Shown here piece after piece: positions 34,474 to 45,871 of a DNA stretch of 64,000 nucleotides. Below the pieces are notes generated by a model. The model worked only from the letters and a program-made list of their open reading frames with translations, was not told the DNA's origin and searched no databases. Numbering within the stretch: position 1 is the first letter of the stretch; the number at the start of each line of letters is the position of its first letter. The stretch is taken from NCBI RefSeq assembly GCF_028009165.1, contig NC_079242.1:992001-1056000 (forward strand). Reading direction: 5' to 3'. Position numbers and translations under genes: made by a program. Origin of the DNA: Akanthomyces muscarius. Taxonomy: Eukaryota > Ascomycota > Sordariomycetes > Hypocreales > Cordycipitaceae.

Positions 34474-36093
34474 CGGTGTTCATCGCAAGTCTGTGTGATG
34501 ACTCTGCCCCGGCCTGCCAGACGAGAAAGAGATTGTGACTGCCTAAACGGACCACGGGCGCGAGTGTCCGCAGCAGTTAAAACAGGAAAAAAAGAATCAA
34601 GACATCACCAAGCCCGAACTAACGAAACATGCACCTGGCAACTGAAACCCGCATGTTCTACAGGCCACATGGGGGCTGTCTTGCGGACCCTTGTCAAGCT
34701 CACGGTAAAATTAACAAGGGCCATACGGGTTGGTTCTTGGTTGCTGAAGATGCCATGCGCTGCAAATCGGCCCAGAGACAAGAGACCCAACTAGCACAGT
34801 CACCACTGCCAACCCTTTTTTGTCTCGGTAATAATGCCCACGCACTTCAGCTCGCCGTGGGTTCGAAGGAAATCCTGCGCATCCATTCCTCACCGTCTCC
34901 GCTTCCCCTTCGGTCGGTAAGTGCTGGGGAAACGAAAGGGAGGGGGGTGCGTGAACGGTCGCTCGAGACTAAAAAAGTCTTTTTTATCTCCTGCCCTCGT
35001 GGGAAAGATAGAGAGAATGGTTCTGGAACAAAACGGTCTTACATGTGGCCCCGAGAAAAGAAAAGAGACAGTATCTTTTTTTTTTCTCGGTCAAGTTGCA
35101 CGAAGGGCGAACGGCATGTGAGCTTGGCAAGAGGAAAGACGGGATGCTTCTAGCTTTGTAAGAATTCTAGATTGATTTCCCCATTTCAAAAAGATAGCAG
35201 GGACGGCCCGTCATTTTTAGTTACCCGCCCGCTGCCTTGCTTGCTCGTTCCTGGCCTGTGCGAAAGAAAAAAGGACATAGTTTGTATCGGGCTTGAAGGG
35301 AATCAACAAGGAGCAACTCTCTTTGTTGTCCTTCCCCTACCCCCCCTGGTCCGGCTAAGCCCATCAGTTATGTGCGCAATTCTGCAGTGCGCCAATCAGA
35401 GGCGACCCGTGGTGTTCTTCTGGGAAGGACTGAGACATGGTGGTGGAGGTGGCAGAAGAGCTTTGGGCAGACCGCCCAGCTATGTATGGTTGTACCAGCA
35501 TACTGGGATTTCTGGAAAGCGGAGCAGTGCGCCACAAAACACATCCTTTCTTCCTTCTTCTTTTTTTCGCCAGTACCGGGGTGCTGGGGTGGCTGGAATG
35601 CGCTTATGTGACTTGTACAATGCATTGTGGTTGGTCTCTCTCCTCGTGCGGCGGACTCAACTGGCCGCACCGCACATGCGCAACCCTCTTACACCCCCCT
35701 GTTGCTTCGGAGTTGTGGATGGTGGCAAAAATTCCCACTCCGGCGACAGAGGGAGAGGGAGAGGGAGAGGCATGTCTACAAAGTTTGACATTGTCCACGC
35801 GGAGGGGCCGCATGATTGAGAAAAGATGCCCTTCCTGGAAGAATTCGGAGAGATTAGATACTTTGTGCAGGTCAATGTTGCTGTAGAGATACATTCTGCT
35901 TCGTTTCGTATTGCCGTAGCCGCCAGCTGTTAGTCTGTCAGCGTTTGGCCGTTGCTTTACGGTCACTCCATAGATTGAAAGAAGTATATATGCTGCTAGA
36001 CCTTTCGAAGAATGTAGTATTTGGAATACAACCAAGATCCCAATTCCTCACATTATTCTTCTCATGTTTTGAAGCCCTTGACCGTTAATCATC

Positions 36094-39000
36094 ATGGCAA
36101 CCACTGTGATGTGCACATCCAAGAGCACCAACATGGACCAAAACAAGATGGTGTTTAGCTTTGGTCCAGAGACTAAGCTCCCATTCGATACTACCACTGC
36201 TGCCTTTGCTCATTTCTCTCTTTCCAACCCATCCTTGATCGCGATCCACGATCTCTCTGCTGGCGTTCCACGACAGCTTACCTATGGTGAGCTTGCCGTG
36301 AAGGCACAGGCCCTGGCCAGGCATCTCCGCAGCATCGGTGTAACGCCGGGTCAGAGGATCCCTCTGGTGGTGAAGCGCAGCTGTGAGATGATTGTCGGGC
36401 TATGGGCCATTTTGCTCTGCGGTGCCCAATACGTCCCGCTGGATGGCGGGGTAGTGCCAGACTCTACCCTCCGCCACGTGCTCCACGAGAGCGGTGGCAA
36501 TGTCTTGGTGTGCACTTCCACCACGGAAGCGAGAATCAGAAGCCTATTCCCGGATGCGAACGCTGTGAATGTGGACGAGTGTGTGCGCAGCGAGGCAACC
36601 GAAGCAGCTGGCTGTGAGTGGTTTGACCTGGCTACTCCTGCTAGCGGATGCTATGTCATATACACATCAGGTAAGTAAGTCGGCTACTTTCTGAGAACAA
36701 TATTCTAATTCAACTCCAGGAACTACTGGAAAGCCCAAAGGTGTTGATGTATCGCATCATAACGTGGCAAACCTTGTATGCCAGTACCCCGGAAACCTTG
36801 GTGTAAGTCCAGGCACCAGAGTTGGACAAGTCCTCAATATCAGCTTCGACATGGGTACGTACTATCCAAAAATAATCCCAACACAAATTCAAAAATACTG
36901 ATGTCCTTTAGCTGCTTGGGAGATCTTTACCTGTCTCTGCAATGGCGGCACCCTCGTCATCCGAGGATCCAACTGGGAGCCCACCATGGGCCAGGTACGA
37001 AAACTTGCAACCTACAGTTTCGCACCAAGCTGACCTGCTGAACAGATTGATGTTTTAATTTGCACACCAAGCATATTGTCAAAATATCCGCCCCACCAAT
37101 ACCCAAACATCAGAGTCGCGGCAACTGCGGGTGAGCCGACCACACAACCCTTGGCTGACCTCTGGGCCACCAAAGCAGAGTACTGGAACTGCTGCGGTCC
37201 GACCGAGACAACGATTGTCAATACTATGAGCAAGCATGTTGCTGGGCAGCCGCTCAATATAGGAAGGCCGACTCCCAACAACAATGTTTATATTCTGGAC
37301 GACAATATGCAGCCTGTCGGGTCGGGGCAAACTGGCGTCATGTGGGCTGGTGGGAGCGGTGTGTCGCGCGGCTATGTCGGGTTGGAGCAGAAAACTAAAG
37401 AGTCGTACCTACTGGACCCCTTTACGAATGACGGGTAAGATACGAGAATTCATGGCGAAGGGTTTTGAAGCTAATATTCTCAGGTCGCGAATGTATCGAA
37501 CAGGCGACCTCGGCCAGTGGGATCCTTCTGGTAACATCCTAATTCTGGGTCGCTGCGACGACCAAATCAAAATCAAGGTAAGTACCTATTGTACTTGTAT
37601 CAGGTGAAGTGATTCAGTGCTAACTATAGTCAGGGATTCCGAGTCGAACTTGATGGCATCTCATCGGCGCTTCTGGCGGCGCCTGGGGTTTCGCAGGCCG
37701 TGGCCCTCTTCCTGGACGGACAGATCCACGCATTCGTGTCTCCTCCAAATCAAGACGAGGAGCGCATCTTTGCCTGCGTCGCCGAGCGCCAACCCTACTA
37801 CGCAATCCCCTCTGCCATCCATCAGCTTACATCGTTCCCCGTGACGGCGAACGGAAAGACGGACAAAAAGGCCCTTCGAAGCCTGTATGAAAACGAACTG
37901 GCTAAGCCGCCGCCACTGGAAAAGGTCAAGAGCGACTGTGACACTCTGGTAGAGACGCGATCGCTCTCCTCGGGATCCACAGCCTTTTCTGAAAAGGCCG
38001 ACCTGGATCTGGAGCTTGCAGTTCCTGAAAAGAAACTGCCCCAGCCATTGCGCGGGCTTGCGTACCGTATCCTCATCATCTATCGCACACTTTTCTCCTT
38101 TGTGGTTCTCATCAACGCGGGTGTCCTCGCGCTGCTGCTCGCCCTACACGCCGATTTACAATTCCTCAAGATTGTGGCCTCTGCCAATCTGACGCTGGCC
38201 GTCTTGATTCGCCAAGATGCTGTCATCAATGTCCTCTACACCATATGCTGCTCAGTGCCGAAAGCCGCGCCGCTCTGGATCAGACGCCGCTGTGCCAAGA
38301 TTTACCACCTGGGCGGCGTGCACTCGGCAGCTGGCATCTGCTCGACCATCTGGCTGCTTGGTAGCAACATCTCTTCAACGATTTCCTACCTCCGAGACCA
38401 AGATACTCTGGATTCAATTGCCTCGATTGTTGTATCGTGGATGATATGTCTGTTGTGCTGCACCATGATTGGCTTTGCCTATCCTACTTTCCGCAAGCGA
38501 TACCACAATACTTTTGAGCAATCGCACAGATTCATGGGCTGGACAGTCCTCCTGCTCTTCTGGGTAAAGACTGTTCTCAATGCCAAGGATACCGCACGAT
38601 CGGGCGGACAGGATATTGGTACGATACTTGTTCGCAGCCCGGGCTTTTGGTTGCTAGTCGTTGCCACCTGCAGCATCGCATCTTCCTGGCTGTTTCTTCG
38701 CAAGGTTCCTGTTGAAACTATACCCCTGTCTGACCATGCGGCTATTCTGAACTTCAAATACACCGTGCCAGTCAATGGCAGCTTTACTCGGATTTCTACC
38801 CGCCCACTACTGGAGTGGCACTCTTTCGCGACTATTCCTCAGCCAAAGCCCAATGCACTGTGCAGTGAGAAAGGTTACTCTTTGGTCGTGTCCAACGCTG
38901 GCGACTGGACAAAATCCTGTATCCAAAATGCGCCCCGACATGTCTGGGTGCGTGGGCTGCCTACGTGCGGCGTCATGCGCATCGCTACGCTCTTCAATCG

Positions 39001-39337
39001 CGTCGTCGTTATCGCGACGGGGTCGGGCATCGGGCCGCTCCTTGGTCACATTCAGAACCCATCCTGCAAGACACAGCTTATCTGGTCCACCAAGAACCCC
39101 GAAAAGACTTTTGGGAAACCACTCTTGAATTCGATTCACGAGACTATTCCTGATGCCATCATTCACGACACGGCCACCCAAGGCCGGCCAGATCTGACCA
39201 AGATGGGATATAACCTGGCGCTCTCGTTTGGCGCAGAGGCCGTCATTATTATCGCAAACGAGAAAATTACCAAAAAGGTAGTTTACGGACTCGAAACACG
39301 AGGAATACCTGCATATGGAGCTATTTGGGACAGCTAA
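36094..39337 (+). CDS. NRPS-like adenylation domain fused to a membrane ferric-reductase-like flavoprotein
   Basis: Six exons (36094-36670, 36720-36854, 36912-36994, 37046-37434, 37484-37577, 37634-39337) give 993 residues, all phases consistent. Residues 1-about 510 are a complete adenylation domain: VIYTSGTTGKPKG, NISFDMAAWEIF, NCCGPTETT, MYRTGDLG, GRCDDQIKIKGFRVELD and the C-terminal ANGKTDKKAL with the catalytic Lys. No carrier, condensation or thioester-reductase domain follows. Residues about 570-780 are membrane helices (RILIIYRTLFSFVVLINAG; His in GGVHSAAG and EQSHRFMGW). Residues 795-993 resemble an FAD/NAD(P) module (EWHSFATIP; VVVIATGSGIGPLLGH). The layout recalls TmpA/TmpB-type membrane flavoproteins of Aspergillus (from memory). 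The enzyme probably activates an acid and couples it to a redox step at a membrane; the substrate is unknown. The first ATG is used. Confidence 0.88.
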
Positions 39338-39370
39338 ATGCTTGCACCCTATCTTATTGTCATGCACATT

Positions 39371-39541
39371 TGGATATACGACACTCTCTTGTCATTTTTC
39401 TTATTTGATTTGTCTTTCCTATACACGCATTGTCTCATCTTTGCCAACATGCTCACGCAGATCTGGATATACGACACTCTCTTGTCACTTTTTTCTTATT
39501 TAATCAATCTATCTTAATACTCGCATCATCTCATCTTTGAT
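39371..39541. repeat. 93-bp imperfect tandem duplication downstream of the adenylation-reductase gene
   Basis: TGGATATACGACACTCTCTT occurs at 39371 and again at 39464, each followed by GTCA, a T-rich block, CTTATTT and a TCTCATCTTTG end. The second copy is shortened. It lies in the likely 3' UTR between two convergent genes. Confidence 0.85.
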
Positions 39542-39590
39542 ATCATGGCCACTATCCTTGAATGCGTTCTTTTCGAGTGCGAGTCGTGCA

Positions 39591-41313
39591 CTAAGCCAAA
39601 ACAGACGTGGACTTGTAAAAACACCCCTCCCATGTACTTTTGCCCGACTCCCAGAACTCGCGTAGTCTCGACGTCAGAGTGACGGCACCGCAATCTACAC
39701 CAGGCCTCATAATAATCCCGTCCAGATATTGGAGGAGGGTGTTTTGCACCATCGGTGCACCATCGTGAAAGGCGGCGCCTAGAACGGCTATCGGCCAAGT
39801 GAAGCACTCATTTCGCTCCACTGTCGTCATTCCCGCCACAACAAGATTGAACAGAAGAGTGCGATAATACAGACGGGGACTTTCTGTAATGTCGTCATCC
39901 GGGCTGCTGCACTGTGACGAAAGGAGCCGGGGCAGTGAAAGCAGACCGTACAGAATAACAGCTGCCTTGAAAGTCTCTGCAAGCAATATAGAGTCGTCCG
40001 AGCGTGGATATGTCTCTTTCCAGTCGGAGGTCCTGAAATCTTGTATCTGGCGAAAGACACTGCGCGCCTCGGACACAAGATCCTCAACGGCCTGTGGTTT
40101 TCGGGCGCAGCGCTGACGCAAGCGCGTTATTTGCATCATGTCCAAAAACATCACAGTCGCACACGGGAAACTAGAGAATCCCGAGTGAGAGTAGACCAAC
40201 ATGACTTCCTCCGTGGTGAGCATGTCGAAGCCCATGACTTGATCATTCGTGGGACTTGTTGTGTTGGCGACCGTGGCGTAACTGGGCATTGTACTGTGAT
40301 CAGCGGTGTGGATATGGATAAGAATGATCGAATTGAAATTTGGACGTACATGAACATGTGCCGAATGGCCATTGCCGTCATTGGAGTTTTTACCAGTTTT
40401 TCGACACCTCCGTAAAATTGTACGAGAGAGGCGAAGCCTTCCACGTGAACTTTCCAGACTGAGTCGACGATGGTTCCCTTTATACCGTTAGCTCTGTGAC
40501 CAGTAGAGAAGTTCAGAGCAACTTGCTTCGATGGCAAAAATGGACAGAATATAATGTAAAATCATGTCGACATCATCGCCCGTATTTATCAGGTGGTTGA
40601 GCTCTCTCATCGTCGAGGCGACATACTCATACAGTTGCTTCCACAAATAGTTGATCGAAGGCAAAGCACCATATCTGGGAAGAGCGCGATTTTGCTGCGT
40701 TATCGTGACGATGTTATGGTTGATGGTTCTCATGATGAACGCATCAGGAAAGATGACCATGTGTGCTTTCACAGACGGCCTAGTCGACTGGAAAGCACCG
40801 GAGCCTTTCTCTTGTCTGATGACCTTGGGCTGTATTCTCAATGCAACTGCGGAACAAAATGAGTCAGGCTTCGAGGACTTTTTATAAGCCAGTTTGCGGT
40901 GCTACTTGCAGTATAAAAGAGCATCGGCCAATTTAAGCGACTCGTGATCGGGAGCTCTGGGAATGGAAAAGTCCACGGCAATCATGTCCTTGGACAGCTG
41001 GTAGCCTCTGCATTCTCGTCCGAAATTTGTGCATTTTCGGCAAAACGGTTTTTGTTCGTCACATTTCACCCGTCTCTCACTGCAGCACTCCGTCAACAGT
41101 TACTTCCCAAGACATTGACTCTGGTACCTACCGACAAGTCAGACACCCAGTCTTGGTCTTGGCGGCCCACCGTTTCGATCGCTTGCCGGATGCTTGCTTC
41201 TTTGCGAATGTAATTGAGGATTCATCCTGACGAGGCCTCTGAACTTGCCCAACAAGATCAAGCTCGGGCCCATGCTGATCGCTGGGCGGTTTTTGCCTCA
41301 ATGGAACAAGCAT
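39591..41313 (-). CDS. Zn2Cys6 transcription factor, gene model uncertain (possible pseudogene)
   Basis: Exon 1 (41313-41132) ends KTKTGCLTC and joins exon 2 (41079-40906) to give a complete binuclear zinc cluster: CLTCRERRVKCDEQKPFC then RKCTNFGRECRGY. The C-terminal exons 40458-40350 and 40293-39591 join cleanly (WKVHVEGFASLVQFYGGVE; VMFLDMMQITRLRQ) and look like the fungal-specific regulatory domain. Between them the fit is poor. A TAG at 40904-40902 must be removed by an intron. The only in-phase solution I find (40905-40816) skips a better acceptor at 40848, and the next intron (40522-40459) has a weak GTTGCT donor. With these, 486 residues result. Otherwise the gene carries a nonsense codon and a frameshift. 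It converges on the adenylation-reductase gene and may have regulated it. Confidence 0.6.
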
Positions 41314-42458
41314 TTTTAGGGCATGTTAGTTCCAAGTTGACTTCTAGTGCTCGCTGCCCACCTCTTGTCTTTCACTAAGTAGCTATTTTCCACTAACGCG
41401 TCAGCCGCAGTTCTTATGCACCGATTTAGCACTCCGCTAGGTTTGAAAACATTAAAAAGTGTCAAGCTCATCTTGAATTGCCATCTTTGTCTTATCAAGG
41501 AAACTACTCAACTCTGATAACACTACATTATAATGACCGACGTGCACCCATGACATGCCAAGGGAATTGGCAAGCTAGTGGGCAGTAGCACGACGCGAGT
41601 CCTGGAACAGAAAGCGCCGCTGCCGGCACACGAGAATGGCCGATCGCAGATGTTGGTCACCTGCACATCATATCTATGTGGTGATTTGTTATGTCAATGA
41701 AGGACCCGTGTCTGACAAAAGTCCTACAGGCAGCGCCACTGCGATGACAACGAGCTTCTGTTCACAACGCTGGAGAACCACATACTGGGCAGGGTCAAAT
41801 CAAGCATGGGAACACGATTATAACGGTTTTGTAAATGTAAAAAGAAACTAGAAATAAAATCAAAAGAAGCGCAAGATCAGAGCAAAAGTATAAGACAGCG
41901 ACAAGGGAGGCGAGCACGTTCTTCTAGCAAACATAGCATTACTTTTCCACACATACCAACCCCGAATCTCCACGCTTCTTGTTATTAGCACTAGTTAGTG
42001 AGCGAATGGTAGCAACGTGAATGCAGTATACCTAAAAATCCTAAATTTTGCCTGCGATACTATGTAGCCCGGCTAATGCGAACTACTTGGCACTCTCCGC
42101 AGACCCTCTTCTAGCTCGCGTCCGCTCTTCTTTGGGGAAGTTCCTCTAACCGCGGCTTTTCACGGCCTATTTTGTCAGCTTCTGCGTAGGGCGTGATTGA
42201 CTTCTCAAGATGAGTGGGCGTAACCCGAAGTCGGACCCCCGCAAGACAGCAACCGATTCACCTGTCATGACTCACTTGCCAATTATAAAGCATTTTATGG
42301 TGATTGACATTGTTTATAGATAAGCTCCCCCGCATTCGCTGTCAGTTCCCTGCGGCGTGAACAGCGTGAACAGCTTCGCCAGCATTAATCCCTCGCCTCC
42401 ATATTTATCGTGGAGCTCCATCAGCAACAAATTGTCATCAAACATTTCTTTGGACATT
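41314..42458. other. divergent promoter region
   Basis: Separates the starts of the Zn2Cys6 gene and the PLP enzyme. It is AT-rich, with a CCAATTATAAAG element near 42278 that could be a CCAAT/TATA promoter for the plus-strand gene. No gene recognised. Confidence 0.5.
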
Positions 42459-43879
42459 ATGGCTTCTGCTCACCAAAAAGATATTCCTACTCGAGGAAAG
42501 TACCTCGAGTTTGGCGGGGAGCTAAAGAAGCTATTTCCTCAAGCACAGGATTGGGTTAACTTGAATCATGGTGCGACTCAATCTGACGCGGACTGATTTC
42601 CAATATTACGGCTAATAATGCTCACGTAGGATCTTACGGAACAATGCCGCTCGAAATCAAGCAAAAGATGCGGGATTACCAGGACATGTCCGAGGCAGCT
42701 CCAGACAAGTTCATCCGGTATGATGTGGGTAAACTCCTCGATGAATCTCGTGAAGCCGTGTCGAAAATTGTCAACGCACCCACCGACACGGTGGTATTCG
42801 TTAGTAACGCCACGGAGGCTGTCAACACCGTGTTTCGCAACATCAAGTGGAACGATGACGGGAAAGACGTCATCGTCTTCTTTTCGACCATATACCCTGC
42901 CTGTGCGAAGATTGCGGACTACATGGTCGACTACTTTGGCGCGAACCGAGTCGGCATTCACGAAATCTCACTCAACTACCCATTGGAAGATGAAGAAATT
43001 CTTCAGCGGTTCCGTGATGCCGTGTCAGAGATTGAAAAGGAAGGCAAAAGAGCTCGTATCTGTACATTTGATGTTGTTTCCTCAAACCCTGGACTTGTGT
43101 TTCCATGGGAAGAGATGTGCAAAGTGTGCAAGGAGCTCGGCGTGTTAAGCATGGTGGACGGCGCCCAGGGCATCGGAATGGTACCGCTGGATCTCACTGG
43201 GGCCGACCCCGACTTCTTCACTTCCAACTGCCACAAGTGGCTCCACGTGCCCCGAGGCTGTGCGATTCTGTACTGTCCCCCGCGCAACCAGGACATGATC
43301 TCGACGACTCTGGCGACAAGCCATGGGTACACATCCAAAACGACCATTCGACGCAATCCGCTGCCGCCAAACAACAAAAGCCCATTCGTCAGAAGCTTTG
43401 AGCTCGTGGCAACCAAAGACCGATCACAAGATATCGTGACCAAGGATGCCGTCGCCTGGCGCAGGGATGTCTGCGGCGGCGAGGATCGCATCATGGCCTA
43501 CCTGTGGGATCTGAACAAGAAGGGCAGCAAGTATGTGGCGGAGCAGCTGAAGACTGAAGTGTTGGAGAATAAAAAGGGCACGCTGACCAACTGTGCCATG
43601 GGTAATATTGCGCTGCCCATCTGGATTGGGGAAAAGGGCGCCGGTGCGCAGGATGGCGATACTGTGCTGCCCGAGGATGATGCTGTAAAGACAGGCCAGT
43701 GGATGATGAAGATTATGAAGGACGAGTATCGTACCCTGATGCCGTTGTTCGCGATGGGAGGTAGAATCTGGGTACGCATCAGCGCGCAAATCTATCTCGA
43801 CATGAAGGATTACGAGTTTGCTGCCAAGGTTCTCAAGGAGTTGGTTGCGCGGGTTGCCAAAGAGGAATACAAGGACTAG
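42459..43879 (+). CDS. class-V aminotransferase-fold PLP enzyme (Egt2/LolT-like)
   Basis: Two exons (42459-42570 and 42630-43879; 59-nt intron) give 453 residues. The N-terminal LNHGSYGTMP, FVSNATEAVNTVFRN, TIYPACAKIADY and VDGAQGIGMV motifs, and the PLP-binding Lys in TSNCHKWLHVPRGC, place it in the cysteine-desulfurase-like fold. Overall it resembles fungal Egt2, the C-S lyase of ergothioneine synthesis, and LolT of loline clusters (from memory). The family also includes isopenicillin-N-epimerase-like proteins. No targeting signal is seen. It sits between a C6 regulator and an MFS transporter near an adenylation enzyme, so a cluster-specific C-S or C-N bond reaction is plausible. Whether this is the main Egt2 or a paralogue cannot be decided here. 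Confidence 0.88.
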
Positions 43880-44389
43880 AATTTGCTTTTGCCTCATCAT
43901 AGGCTTCCAATGCCTTTTGTTTCTGTTTTTACAGATGACCGTTTAAGTATTTTGCTCCACTTACATTTCTTCATTTATCTTGGCAAAGCTATGATGATGG
44001 AGAAAGAAATCGCACGATTCAGGGATTCCAAGCAACCACCAAAAGCCCTTAATTCCCTGCTTATATGCGGGTCGTATCAGAGTGCAGCTAAAAGCAATCA
44101 CGACTAATCTCGCAGCTCTTACAACGCGGGCTCGGCGATTCGGCGAACCTTTCGATCAAACCCACCGCAACTGGGCTCACTCGGGGCAATTAGCGGATGC
44201 ACGTGGAGACGGGCGTAATTTGTGAATAATTCAGCCATCGCAGCCTCACTAGTGCCATCTCGGAGCTCCGACCGTTGTCGAGCTCATAAATACCAGGGCG
44301 CGCTGTCAGTCTCGGGGTGTCGAGAAGACGAAATCGATTTGCAACTCTTCACAAAGGTCAACCAACAAGCTGTGCCCAATCCCGCCGCC
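43880..44389. other. intergenic: 3' flank and MFS promoter
   Basis: About 510 bp between two same-strand genes. It holds the PLP-enzyme 3' UTR and the MFS upstream region. Nothing further recognised. Confidence 0.5.
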
Positions 44390-45871
44390 ATGGACGACGA
44401 TACGCAGTCCCAGCGGCCGCCCTTTTACTACCGCGCGTTGGCCGAGGTGGGCCTAGTAACACTGTACAATTCATCGCGAGACATCAAGCTCCTCTGCCTG
44501 CAGCGCTTCGTCCGGCTCTTTGCCTATGGCGTCACGACGCTCATCCTCGTCGCCTTCCTGCAGGAGCTCGGCCACTCGCGCACCCGCGTCGGGCTGTTCA
44601 TGACGCTGACGCTCGTCGGCGACGTGGTGATTAGCTTCTTCCTCACGCTCTTTGCCGACAAGCTCGGCCGCAAGGCCATCCTGTCGCTGGGCGCGCTGCT
44701 CATGGCCGGCAGCGGCGCCGTCTTTGCGCTCTTCTCCAACTACTGGGTGCTGCTGCTCGCCGCCGTCCTGGGCGTCATCAGCCCTGCCGGAAACGAGATT
44801 GGGCCCTTTCGCGCCGTCGAGGAGAGCATCGTCGCGCACCTGACGGCCAAGGAGCACAGGGCGGAGATTTACGCGTGGTACACGCTCTTTGCGCCCGCAG
44901 GCTCGGCGTTCGGCATGATGGCGAGCGGCTGGGCCATTGAGGCGGCCCGCAGCCAGCTTCACTGGTCCCTGCTGAGCGCCTACCGCGGCGCCTTTGTCGC
45001 CTACGCCATCTTTGGCTTGTTCAAGTTCCTGCTCACTGTTATGCTTTCCCGCAAGGTAGAGCTTGAACCAACTCCGATTGCGCCGGCGGATACGGTCGAT
45101 GAGCGTGCACCACTGCTCGATGATGGAGCCGCCGCCGAATCTCCTGCCAAGAAGAGCCGGCTGGCATCTCTACTTCCTCACATCAGCCCGGAGAGCAAAA
45201 AGATCACGGCTATACTTTGCGTACTGTTTGCAATTGACTCGCTGGGCTCCGGCCTAGCTTCCCTGTAAGTCATGCGAGCATGAGAGCATGCCATTCCTGA
45301 CACAATTCTAATCCTCTCTTTCAGCTCCTGGGTGACTTTCTACTTCCGAAGCCAATTTGGCATTGAAGAAGGCAGGCTGGGGTCTCTCTTTTTCACGACT
45401 AGCATCATTTCGGCCATAACAGTGTTGGTGGCGTCGTCAATTGCGAAACGGCTCGGAAATGTCAAGGTTCGTTTCATTGTCCTTTTCCCGGCTTAATTTT
45501 GCTAATGCTTTTAGACTATGGTCTTCACTCATCTTCCGTCGGCAGTTTTTCTGGCCTTGATTCCGATACCCTCTGACCCCAAGTTTGCGATCATGTTCTT
45601 GGTTCTGCGTGCGTCTCTACAGAGCATGGACAGTGCGCCGAGGACCGCCTTCATGGCCACCATTCTGCAACCGGGGGAGCGAACTTCCGTGATGGGCGCT
45701 GTAAACGTTGTGAAGACGACTGCACAGAGCATGGGCCCTCTAATCACGGGTGTGCTTGCTAGCCACAAGTTCTTTTGGCTTACCTTTGTTATTGCGGGCT
45801 CTCTCAAGGGAACATACGATTTGCTGTTGCTTGCTGTCTTCAGAAATTACGGAAGACACCGAACAGGCTGA
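44390..45871 (+). CDS. major facilitator superfamily transporter
   Basis: Three exons (44390-45264, 45325-45466, 45515-45871) give 457 residues. About twelve hydrophobic helices are visible, for example TTLILVAFLQELG, MTLTLVGDVVISFFLTL and YWVLLLAAVLGVIS. The loop 2-3 MFS signature is FADKLGRKAIL. A hydrophilic central loop (ERAPLLDDGAAAESPAKKSR) separates the two six-helix halves. An acidic N-terminus and a short basic C-terminus suggest cytosolic ends. The substrate is unknown. The neighbouring PLP enzyme and adenylation-reductase make export of a small metabolite an attractive but unproven role. Some single-copy fungal MFS proteins of this form are housekeeping, so cluster membership is uncertain. 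Confidence 0.88.

Larger units (their letters stand above)
33820..36093. other. 2.3 kb intergenic region with duplication and poly(G)
   Basis: Contains the hydratase promoter, an imperfect tandem duplication, a 22-nt G run, a (GGGAGA)n tract near 35745-35770, and the promoter of the adenylation-reductase gene with a TATATA-like box near 35985. Long open frames here (for example 35172-35819) lack ATG starts and domains. Confidence 0.6.

Noticed and set aside
34855..34875. GGGTTCGAAGG, tRNA B-box-like
   Set aside because: No matching A box or cloverleaf arms could be paired around it.
35172..35819. 215-codon open frame on the plus strand
   Set aside because: It begins at TTG, has no domain or splice context, and its composition follows local repeats; treated as chance.
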